A stretch of 64,000 bases of DNA. It comes from Musa acuminata AAA Group (Eukaryota > Streptophyta > Magnoliopsida > Zingiberales > Musaceae). The notes under the pieces are model-generated. The model was not told where the DNA came from. It saw only the letters and a list, made by a program, of their open reading frames with translations, and ran no database searches. Of this stretch, positions 24,551 through 37,100 are shown one piece after another; position 1 is the stretch's first letter, and each line of letters begins with the position of its first letter. Both the position numbers and the translations under genes were made by a program. The stretch is taken from NCBI RefSeq assembly GCF_036884655.1, contig NC_088355.1:42438501-42502500 (forward strand), given 5' to 3'.

Positions 24551-25158
24551 GAAGATTGAAAAGATCTAAATTAGCATTCATATATGTGAAGGCTCAGCTT
24601 CATGAACAATTTTAAGGGACACAAATCAAATTTTAAGAACCCTGATCTGTTAACAATTTCAAGGCTTCAACAAAAATTCCTGTCCATATTAGATTCAGCT
24701 TGTCTGAATGTTGCAAACAAACAATGGCAGCGCTCCCATCACCTACATATGCTGTTTGCATCGATCAGTACCACATTTTTCAAGAACAGCCAACAACTTG
24801 AAGCTCGACATCCACTGCTGGATAGCGGGCTGCTCCAGTTTCTTTCTCCCATCAGAAATAGTCACCACTTCTAGCGGTGCAGATTCTGACCCATACCACC
24901 AAGAACAAAATTTTTGTAGAAAGTGAGAGTTAACTAATATTGAAGACTTAAAAAGCCATATAACGATAGTACCCAATTATTGTATTGATGACTAAAACAC
25001 AAGGCAGGAAAAGGAAAAAAAAATAAACAAAGACTGCAGAAAGGAAAGCTCACCAAACTCACTAAGAAAAGACAATGCATATGTAAAATTTAATTAACTG
25101 CATTAAGCTTAAGATCTTACCTATATCCATGTCATATGCAACTCAAACAGCATTTCCA

Positions 25159-28100
25159 TTAGCACTTTGAAAGTGCTCCAGCAGAAAACAAAAGATTTCT
25201 CCTTGAAAACTACCGAAGAGGTACAGGACCATCAGTATACACAATAAAGCAAGACAACATACACAAAAGATATTACCTGCAATGAATATACAGGTGTGGA
25301 TTTGGTAGGGAGAGCTTTCAATAGTCTCAGCCGATTAATGCTGCTAGGTTTGCTGGACAATTTTTTATAAGGTTTCGGTCAATTTTTTGAAAGCAAATTA
25401 CCCAGATAGAACAAGATGGAACTGAACATACCTCTCCTCTATCTTTTGTCCCTTCATGCTGGTAGTGACATCCCATAATTTCACTGTACAATCAGCTGCA
25501 CCAGAAGCAAGCAGTGATCCTTCACGACTGCATCATAGAAGACTAATTACTATAAATGCCTCCAAGGCAATCATCAGATGAAAGTATATGTTTGTAGCAT
25601 TTCAAAAACACCAGGCCTATCAGTGTACATTCCTGACTCTCAAGAATTATAATCAGGTTAATTTGTTTTTCCACTCTGAAAAAAACAAAAGAATGCATAG
25701 ATCACCTGAAAGCAAGTGTCCAGACACACGAGCTGTGCCCCATCAATGGTGAAATACAACGACCACTTGAGAGGTCCCACATCATGATGGTACCGTCTTC
25801 ATCACCAGAAGCCATAAATCGCCCATCAGGAGACATTGCCAATGACAAAACTGTGCTCCTATGACCAATAAAAATGCGTACACATTCCCCACTTTGTACA
25901 TCCCATAGTCTGACAGTTTTGTCACTAGAACCAGTTGCAACATAATTGCAATTGACATGCCATTGCACACACTGAAGCACACACATGAATAACTATTAAA
26001 CAACCTATTAAGAAAAATGCGCACAACACAGACAAAAATAAGGAAGACATGAAACATAAGACAAGGACAGCAAGTGTCCCATGAAAAGAAGATCAATGAT
26101 GGAAAAGCAAGCAATAATCTAGCAAATGCCAAAGCTTTGTATTAAGCAGCTTAATGAGAACTCGGTTATCGTTACAGATAGGAAGCCATGATTTAAACTG
26201 CACATAACCAGGTAAACAAAAAAAATCATGAGCATATATTTCGCATGTTCTAGGCAAAACTGGAGAGCTAACAATTTGCATTGATTACCATATAAGAAAA
26301 GTATCGACATAAATGTAATTACAAGATCATTATTCATGAAAGTCACATCAAAGGCACTGAAACAAATTATTTGCAATTTGATTTACTGTAACATATTTCA
26401 TTGACATCAGACATGGCCTAAACAGATAGCCCTGCAATTATTTCAGTTGATGAAATTTGACCAGTCAATACCAGGCAACTTTCAAAAAAATGTAGGATCC
26501 TACAAGCAATTAAACAAAAAGGGAACATATCAACATGAAAGTGATGTTCAAAGACTACTCAATTTAGTCAATCAAACAAAAACAGTGATGTTTTTTAAAC
26601 CTTTGCAATTTAGCCAATCATTTAGTTGCATCAGTTCAACTACTCAATTAACTACTGAACTAGTCATACATTTATGAACACACTCACAAACTACAATCAC
26701 ATTGATGATTTCTACATATAAGTAAACATTATTACATTTGCTTATATACTTACGTCAACATCAGAAAGATGTCCAGCCATTATTCTTAGAGGTTGGATTC
26801 TGTCCATGGACCAAATCCTAGCAGTCCGATCATGTGAAGAACTAGCAAAATAGTGGCCGACTGGGCTAAACTGCACCATAAAAATATTGTAACAAGATAC
26901 GGTCTCGTACAAGGCAACCATATAGTATATAAGACACAAAGGGATAAAAAGACAATTTATCTAAGTGGAGCTGGATTCTATCCCTTAAGGACTTCAAGAG
27001 AGCAGCCAGGACACAGAGAGAACCATCAAGCAACAATTAGTTAGAGCACTATAAAGAACAAAGGTGGTATAAATGAGTTTAAATTAACAGAAAAAATTTC
27101 TCCCAACAAACATGAACTACTTAAACATAGATAAAGATCAGGTAAAATCAATAAGAAACTCCAAGCTAAAAATCAGCCCTTACATAAACAAAGAAGATAG
27201 GCTAGCACTAGACTCTTTATAAATATCAATCTATAGCAACCTGTTAAGCGAGTCTTTCCAAAATGATAGGGCAGCAACCTGTTACATATTAATTTATAGC
27301 CTAAAGAGCTAGTTGGAATCTACAGCTTCATTATATCTTATAAAGGCTATTCTAGTCAATCAAGAGATCAGATATAATCTGTTAGATATTTTCTACCATA
27401 AAAAGGATCACAAAATGCTAGTAATCCTCTTACACAGCAGTCTCATTGTTATATCTCTGAGAACAATTGTTCTAATATTGTTCCAAAAAGAACATTGGTA
27501 GATCCCCTAAACAACTCCCTTGGAAGAGAGATAAGGAATAAGCTTGAAACAAATTAAACTAATAGCAACAAACCCCCATTACACTATTCTCTACCCTTTT
27601 CCCACATTTTCACACTTCCTTTTACAATACACCTGTATCTTCCATACTATTTCTATTTGATTCAGATGCTACAGCAGAAGCTGATGCTTGCAAGTAGTAA
27701 TAGATCCACTCATCTCATGAAACAAAAACATCTGACTGGAGATGATGAACCCAGATGGAACCAAAAAGAGAAAATATTATGAATGAATAAACTCAAAGCC
27801 TATGTGATGAAAAGGCCACCTCAACCATCTGATTGAAGAAAAGGATGTGATAAGTATTCAGTTTGCAAACAGATCAAAGACACTAACCCCAATTTTATGT
27901 TGAACCCAAAGCTTATGTGATGGAAAGGCCACCTCAATGATCTGATCGAAGAAATGTATGTGACTCAGGATCCAATTTGCAAAAAAAATCAAAGGACACT
28001 AACCCTAAATTCACGTTTTACAATTAGACCTGTGCAAGTTGCAACTAATTACAAAGGCCTGTTGTGTATTAAGCTACTAAACAGGTTTGACTCAGTCCTA

Positions 28101-31100
28101 TTGGCAACCCACCACTTGCAAAGTCAATCTTGATGCAATGATAAGTTGGTTAGTCAAGTCACTAAAGAGGAGGTACAAACATTTTTAAAATGGGAATGGT
28201 GTCTAAGCACCTAAAATAAAGACATCATAAGCACATAGAGTAAAAGTTAATACAGCAAGGGATTTGTTGACTTGATTTAAATGAGTCCATGGTGTCTAGA
28301 TACAAGTTACATTAAGTCTACATCATATCTCTAATTTCCTAAAATCCGATAAGATAATTTAAGAAATTTTTGTTTGTTGTAAAGAGAGCCAAGTATATTA
28401 CAATTTTGAAATCTTGAGCCTAATTCAGATACTTATTATTTGAGTCAATTTTCCAATTAGAGACATTTCTTGTAATAAAGTAGTTTACTAAAAGAAGGCA
28501 GACTGCCTACCAGGTTTTCATCTCATATCTTAAAGAGTTCTAATCAAGTTTAGGGGGCTGGTTTTGTCTATTTAGGAATAGCTCCTACGAGACAATTGTA
28601 TCTGCGATCATATTTATTGCAATACCCAAAAGAGAAAATTCCTTGGTGTCACATCTTGAATTTTTTTTTTTTTTTTTCATATATTTTCACACAGGTCAAA
28701 TAAATAAACATCACTTTATTCATCATCTATAACCATTTATTACAATTCATTTATTCATCAAATTACAAATAGAAAAGTTAACTTCAAGAGTCATCCAAGT
28801 GGCTCTACCTAGCGATAGAGGAATGTTCGCTCTCCACTGGAATCCGATTTAGTACTAGAGAGAGGCTGCTCTGAAAATCAAAAACAAAGAAAATTCAGCA
28901 ACGCTGAGTAGGAACCCCAAAAGTCAAATCAAGATAAATACATGATCAAAATTCAATCAATCATCCCATTGGCGTATATCAAGTACCCGAAGGAGCACTC
29001 CCCCAACAGCGGATGGAGAGGCTTTATCCTACGGGATGAGTTTGTGTTCTCCCAACAGCGGATGGAGTGGTGTCCCACACCCGCCAAAGTGGGGACACGT
29101 TCCTCCCAACAGCGGATGGAGGAACCGTCCAGCCGCCACGTCTGACGGCCCGCTAATCCCCGAAGGGAATCGCCCTACCTGCTCTCGGCAGGAATATAAT
29201 CTCACACTGGTCATATCCATTTCGGGATGAAATAACATATTTAAAACATCTCTTTCAAAAATCATCAAATCAAATAATATAAATTAACCCTCAATTGACT
29301 TGAACTCTAGTTTAATCGATTCAATTGAACTCGATTTACTATAGCCTAACTGAACTGATCTCTAATCCTTATTTAACTGGTCTGGAACCACCCTAGACTA
29401 GTATAATTTAGACTAGATTAAGTTCAATTTAGGTTAAACTAACTTGAATAAGTCAATCAATTCGGAATCACCCTGAATTGATCTAGACTAATCAAGTATA
29501 GTTTAATTCAATCAATATTTGGGCTCAAGTTCAACAATAATATTGGGCTAGATTGAGCCAGTCCATCTATTGGTCATGTGCATTATACATGATTGAGCAT
29601 GCATTACATAAAACTGATCCAGCCTTAGCCCATGGACTAGTCATAGCATATACCCATTAACAACATATATGAAAACATAATAATGCATTAAAAGATAGAT
29701 GAAGAGAAAAGTTTTAATACAAAGAAATAACATTCTCAATTTGATTAGAAATCATAAGACATTAAAAGAGGGACTAGGAGATAAGTTTTTAACACAAGGA
29801 AATAGCTTTCTAAATTCAAATAAAAATCATGTTTTCAACACATAAAATTTCAACATATTCTAGTCATATTTTAAATCATTCAGAATAATATATTTTAAAA
29901 TTCAGATTAAAGAATATCAAAAAGGGATTTTAGATAACATATTCTAGTCTAACAAGATTTTAATCCAGATAAGATTAAAGATAAACTGTAATACAGAAAA
30001 TATATCATATAAAACATATACCTTTTTAACATATTTAATTCTACAATAAAAACCTTAATCATGGGTCAGAGAATATTTTGAAAACTTTAACTGATTACTT
30101 TAATACAAAAAAATTTGACATTTAAAGAATTGATACACATTTTTCAAACTATAAAACTTTCAACATTTAAAGAATCAAAATAAAAGCTAAAACTTTTAAG
30201 AAAGGTAGGGAAAACCTACTTCTTGTCAACATGGTGTAACTCCTCGTTCTCTTGTCAATAGGGTGTAACTCCTCGTTCCCCCCGCTGCCAGTCTCGACTA
30301 GGTGAGGAACGAAGGAGAGAGATCCCTCCCCTTTAAATAGGAGGAGGTGAGCCTCTATCAAGGGAAATAAATTTTAATTTTCGTATTTATTTAATATAAA
30401 TTATTTCCATTTAATATACTAACAAATATGATATTATCATATTTGGAATACTTAATAGTTATTTCCTTAATTCATATCAACAAACAAGGAAGTAGATTAA
30501 GATTTCCTAAATTATGATGGCAAGTAAGGAAAACAAAATTTAAATCTCAATCTCAAATATTTGATTTGATTACATTTCTCCCCTCCTATAGGAAATTTGG
30601 TCCCCAAATTTAGCTTACCTTAGTAGAATAGATGAGGATACTGCTCTCGCATATCTTCTTCTCTTTCCCATGTTGCCTCTCGGTCTGAATGGTGTTGCCA
30701 ACAAATCTTTACCAAAGGTATAATTTTGTTCCTTAGAACATGTTCTTTCCTTTCCAAGATCTGGGTTGGTTGTTCTCTAAAAGTGGCATCATCTTGTAGT
30801 TGTAGAGGTTCGTAAGAAATGACATGTGATGGATCCCTGATATATCTTCGAAGCATTGACACGTGGAATACATCATGGATGCTAGCCAAAGCCGGGGGCA
30901 ATGCCAATCTGTATGCTACAGGCCCAACCTTTTGTAAGATCTCAAATGGGCCAATAAATCTTGGGGCTAACTTTCCCCTTTGACCAAACCTCATAACTCC
31001 CTTGGTTGGCGACACCTTTAAGAAGACGTGCTCACCAATTCCGAACTCTAGATCTCTTCGCCTTCGATCTGCATAACTTTTCTGACGACTTTGAGCTGTT

Positions 31101-34100
31101 AATAATCTTTGGCGTATAATTCGAATATTATCAGCATCTTTTTGAATTAATTGAGGCCCCAAAAGCTTCCGTTCTCCCACCTCATCCCAATATACAGGTG
31201 ATCTGCACTTTCTTCCATAAAGAGCTTCAAATGGAGCCATCTGTATGCTAGAGTGGTAACTATTATTATAAGAAAACTCAATTAGATGCAAGTGCATATC
31301 CCAACTCCCACCAAAGTCTAAAGCACATGCTCTTAAGAGATCTTCAAGAGTTTGTATTGTCCTTTCAGATTGGCCATCAGTTTGGGGGTGAAAAGCTGTA
31401 CTAAATTTTAACTGCGTGCCCAAAGATTTTTGTAGACTTCCCCAAAATTTAGAGGTGAATCTTGGATCTCTATCTGAGATAATGCTAACTGGCACCCCAT
31501 GATATCGAATGATTTCCTTAATATATAAGCTTGCTAGTTTATCCAATGAATACTTCTTGTTAATAGGAAGGAAGTGAGCAGATTTAGTAAGTCTGTCTAC
31601 TATTACCCAAATTCCATCATATCCTTTCACAGTCTTGGGTAATCCTATCACAAAATCCATAGTGACTTGCTCCCACTTCCATTCAGGAATCGAAATCCTT
31701 TGCAACTTTCCCGCAGGTACTCGATGTTCTATCTTCACCTGTTGACATATCAGACATTTAGAAACAAACTCTGCTATATCTCTCTTCATACCACGCCACC
31801 AATAGTTTTGGCGTAAATCTCGATACATCTTAGTAGTCCCGGGATGGATATTAAATTTTGATCTATGTGCCTCCTCTAATAATTGCATCTTTACTGGATG
31901 GCTTTCGGGAACACAAAGTCAATTGTGGAATGTAATAGAACCATCTTCGGCTTGGAGGAATTCAGATCTAGATCCTTGAGCTATGTCCTTAACTATCATT
32001 TGAAGATATGTATCTTCCTTCTGATTTTCTTTAACCTTTTCCACCAAATATGATTGTGCCATCAGACACGCAAGAAAACCTTTATTTGTCTCCGATAAAA
32101 GTTTAAGTTTTAAGTCTGCCAATTCCGTCATCATAGAATTCCTTTGAATATTCATATAGGCTACAAGACTATAGGTATTTCTGCTTAAGGCATCAGCAAC
32201 TACATTAGCTTTCCCAGGATGGTAGTTGATATTAAAATCATAATCCTTTAGAAAGTCCAACCACCTTCTTTGTCTCATATTTAAATCTTTCTGTGTGAAA
32301 ATATATTTGAGACTCTTATGATCCGTGAAGATTTCAAAAGTCTGTCCATAGAGATAATGCCTCCAAATTTTCAGTGCAGAAATGATAGTTGCTAACTCTA
32401 AGTCATGAGTAGGATAGTTCTTCTCATGAGGCTTTAATTACCTCGATGCATAAGCAACTACCCTCTCGTTTTGTATTAGAACGTAACCAAGCCCTTGTAG
32501 TGAGGCATTACTATACACTACAAAACCTTCTCCCCCTGAAGGAATCACCAAGATAGGAGCACTGGTTAATTTCTTCTTCAATTCTTGAAAACTTTGTTGA
32601 CATTTATCATCCCACATGAATTTTATGTTCTTTTGTGTCAACTTGGTCAATGGTGCTGCTATTTTTGAAAAGCCTTCTACGAATCTTCTATAGTATCCAA
32701 CCAAACCCAAGAAGCTTCTAATCTCTGAAACATTAGAAGGCTGCTTCCATTTTATCACAGCTTCAATCTTGTGAGGGTCAACAGATATACCAGCGCTCGA
32801 AATTATATGACCGAGAAACATAATTTCATTGAGCCAAAAGTTACACTTACTTAACTTGGCATATAGTTTCTCTCGCCTTAGGACTTCCAGAACTGTCTTA
32901 AGATGGTGTTCATGCTCTGCTATGCTTTTGGAGTAGATCAAGATATCATCAATAAACACAATTACAAATTTATCGAGATAAGGGTGGAATACTCTATTCA
33001 TGAGATCCATGAAGGCAGCTGGTGCATTTGTGAGTCCAAAAGGCATTACTAAGAATTCATAATGACCATATCTTGTTCTAAAGGCAGTTTTCTGTATGTC
33101 TCCTTCTCTTATCTTTAGTTGATGATACCCAGATCTCAAATCAATCTTTGAGTATACCTGAGTACCTTGAAGTTGATCAAACAAGTCATCTATTCGAGGA
33201 AGAGGATATTTATTCTTTATGGTCACTTGGTTGAGTTGTCTAAAATCGATGCATAGTCGCATAGATCCATCTTTCTTCTTCACAAATAGGACAGGGGCAC
33301 CCCAAGGGGATACACTAGGTCGAATAAAACCCTTGTCCAAAAGCTCTTGGATCTGTTTCTTTAACTCCAACTCAATTGGTGTCATTCTATATGGAGGTTT
33401 AGAAATAGGTGCAGTACCAGGTAGAAGATCAATTGTAAATTCAATCTATCTATTTTGTAGTAGTGCAAGTAGATTTTCGGGAAAAACATCTGGAAAATCC
33501 CGGGATGTCCTTTAATACTGGCTTCTTATATTCTTCTCCAAAAATAAAGGTCAAGTATCCCTGACATCCTTTGAGTAATAATTGGGTAGCACTCAAAGCT
33601 GAAATAATATAAGGGAACTTTTCCTGAATCCCAATGAACTTGAAAGATGGTTGATCTAAGGGTGAAAAAGTAATAGTCTTCCGGAAACAATCGACATTTG
33701 CATGGTAGGTTGAAAGTTAGTCCATACCCAAGATAGCATCGAAATCTTGAAATTCTAGTATAATAAGATCTACTAGCAAATCATGACCTTTAATAGTAAT
33801 AACATAGTTTCTATATATCTGATCAAAGAGTTTCCAACTTATTATTTGTATGAACACCTCTCCGAGTGCATACACTAGTAGCATTGCGACCATGAGCACC
33901 CCGAGTGATAAAACCACTAATCTTTGGAATTGGCTCTATTACTCTTATAATAGGTTAAAGACAATCATTGGTTAAAGTCAATCAAGGGACCTAATACACC
34001 TACAGGCCCTAGACCACGCTCTGATACCATAAAAATTGTCACATCCTGAATTTTTTTTTTTTTTTTTTTTTTCATATATTTTCACACAGGCCAAATAAAT

Positions 34101-37100
34101 AAACATCACTTTATTCATCATCTATAACCATTTATTACAATTCATTTATTCATCAAATTACAAATAGAAAAGTTAACTTCAAGAGTCATCCAAGTGGCTC
34201 TACCTAGCGATAGAGGAATGTTCGCTCTCCACTGGAATCCGATTTAGTACTAGAGGGAGGCTGCTCTGAAAATCAAAAACAAAGAAAATTCAGCAACGCT
34301 GAGTAGGAACCCCAAAAGTCAAATCAAGATAAATACATGATCAAAATTCAATCAATCATCCCATTGGCGTATATCAAGTACCCGAAGGAGCACTCCCCCA
34401 ACAGCGGATGGAGAGGCTTTATCCTACGGGATGAGTTTGTGTTCTCTCAACAGCGGATGGAGGCAAACTCATATCACACTCCCAACAGCGGATGGAGTGG
34501 TGTCCCACACCCGCCAAAGTGGGGACACGTTCCTCCCAACAGCGGATGGAGGAACCGTCCAGCCGCCACGTCTGACGGCCCGCTAATCCCCGAAGGGAAT
34601 CGCCCTACCTGCTCTCGGCAGGAATATAATCTCACACTGGTCATATCCATTTCGGGATGAAATAACATATTTAAAACATCTCTTTCAAAAATCATCAATA
34701 TCAAATAATATAAATTAACCCTCAATTGACTTGAACTCTAGTTTAATCGATTCAATTGAACTCGATTTACTAGAGCCTAACTGAACTGATCTCTAATCCT
34801 TATTTAACTGGTCTGGAACCACCCTAGACTAGTATAATTTAGATTAGATTAAGTTCAATTTAGGTTAAACTAACTTGAATAAGTCAATCAATTCGGAATC
34901 ACCCTGAATTGATCTAGACTAATCAAGTATAGTTTAATTCAATCAATATTTGGGCTCAAGTTCAACAATAATATTGGGCTAGATTGAGCCAGTCCATCTA
35001 TTGGTCATGTGCATTATACATGATTGAGCATGCATTACATAAAACTGATCCAGCCTTAGCCCATGGACTAGTCATAGCATATACCCATTAACAACATATA
35101 TGAAAACATAATAATGCATTAAAAGATAGATGAAGAGAAAAGTTTTAATACAAAGAAATAACATTCTCAATTTGATTAGAAATCATAAGACATTAAAAGA
35201 GGGACTAGGAGATAAGTTTTTAACACAAGGAAATAGCTTTCTAAATTCAAATAAAAATCATGTTTTCAACACATAAAATTTCAACATATTCTAGTCATAT
35301 TTTAAATCATTCAGAATAATATATTTTAAAATTCAGATTAAAGAATATCAAAAAGGGATTTTAGATAACATATTCTAGTCTAACAAGATTTTAATCCAGA
35401 TAAGATTAAAGATAAACTGTAATACAGAAAATATATCATATAAAACATATACCTTTTTAACATATTTAATTCTACAATAAAAACCTTAATCATGGGTCAG
35501 AGAATATTTTGAAAACTTTAACTGATTACTTTAATACAAAAAAATTTGACATTTAAAGAATTGATACACATTTTTCAAACTATAAAACTTTCAACATTTA
35601 AAGAATCAAAATAAAAGCTAAAACTTTTAAGAAAGGTAGGGAAAACCTACTTCTTGTCAACATGGTGTAACTCCTCGTTCTCTTGTCAATAGGGTGTAAC
35701 TCCTCGTTCCCCCCGCTGCCAGTCTCGACTAGGTGAGGAACGAAGGAGAGAGATCCCTCCCCTTTAAATAGGAGGAGGTGAGCCTCTATCAAGGGAAATA
35801 AATTTTAATTTTCGTATTTATTTAATATAAATTATTTCCATTTAATATACTAACAAATATGATATTATCATATTTGGAATACTTAATAGTTATTTCCTTA
35901 ATTCATATCAACAAACAAGGAAGTAGATTAAGATTTCCTAAATTATGATGGCAAGTAAGGAAAACAAAATTTAAATCTCAATCTCAAATATTTGATTTGA
36001 TTACACTTGGGCTCCAAAACCCACTTTTTAATGTCTCTATTCCCATTTGTTTCTTTCTGTTTCCTCCTTGTACTCCTCATTTTCTTACCTTCCCTATTTC
36101 TCACTTCTACTATACAACCAACCTGTGGCAGTTTGCAGCTAGAAGTGTCTGTTCAATCATGCTAACTGATAGGAATCTCTATCTAATTGCACAGCACTCG
36201 TCATACTAGGCATTATTATGTCACAAAAAAAGGCTTAACTACCTGCTGGGTTCAACTAGTTAAAATTTTATTCCACCATTAAGCTCTACCTAAATCTAGA
36301 TACTTATGAGAACAATCATGTTATGTCTTATTGCTTCCCTCAGATTTACCTTTAGTAATTATTGGAAAGCTCAAAACCACATTAAAAGTTTTTCATCATC
36401 AATTTCCTGAAATTATGATGAAAACTTGACTGATCTAGGTGAAACTTTTGCTAATTAATGTGTAATGTTACAAGTTATAGTCGATAATAGGTAGAAGGGG
36501 ATGGCAAAGATAAGACATGGCTATACAGATTCCACAGACAAGTGATAGCCTCCAAATATCTCAGTATTGGACAAAAAAATTGGCATCGGCCAATGATCTG
36601 CTTCATCTTGAAAGCATGGATTTCACTGAAAAAGATATGATGCTGATGCACACTGTTTCACATTTGATTTTCAACTTCAAGACAAACCAAAGAAGATTCA
36701 AAGCCATATTGATCGGCCTAAAATAACCCAAGCACACAAGAAATCAATGTTGACATACTACCAGGGGCACAAATAATGGCTATGAATATGGAGAATTTGA
36801 TATCCCTCATCCATCTAATAATCTCTTTTTTCATGCAGACCATGTTGTTCACAAGCAACATTCTAACACAATATGCAGGATGTGTTATTGTGATAACATT
36901 ACCATATATCAGCAATCTGTTGTATTACATTTTACCAACAAATTGACAAGAGAAAATAAATGTTAGTGTGACGTGAAGACAAATTTCCAAAAACAATTGT
37001 TTATTGGGGATTCTATTCATGTGTTAGACATTGCAAAATATTTGTCACCCTATCAATTTGCATCTGTTTCTTATAATTCATACAACCAGAAAAGGTCTAC

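Larger units (their letters stand above)
28647..36005 (-). mobile_element. Ty3/gypsy chromovirus-like LTR retrotransposon, gag-less, in TAF5 intron 14
   Basis: Full-length insertion of 7359 bp flanked by the 5-bp target duplication CTTGG (28642-28646 and 36006-36010). Both LTRs begin TG and end CA. In element orientation (minus strand) the order is 5' LTR, PBS, protease, RT, RNase H, integrase with chromodomain-like tail, PPT, 3' LTR, the gypsy order. The internal region is only 3462 bp: about 120 bp separate the PBS from the protease fragment, so gag is missing. It lies in the same transcriptional orientation as TAF5. The near-identical LTRs show recent insertion. Confidence 0.95.

Noticed and set aside
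29002..29121. CRISPR-like spaced short repeats
   Set aside because: These are three 17-mers inside an LTR in a plant genome; spacing is irregular and spacers are conserved in the second LTR.
34337..34660. Plus-strand frame with repeated PNSGW peptides
   Set aside because: It is produced by the 17-mer repeats within the retrotransposon LTR; the same frame is disrupted in the other LTR, so it is not a repeat protein.
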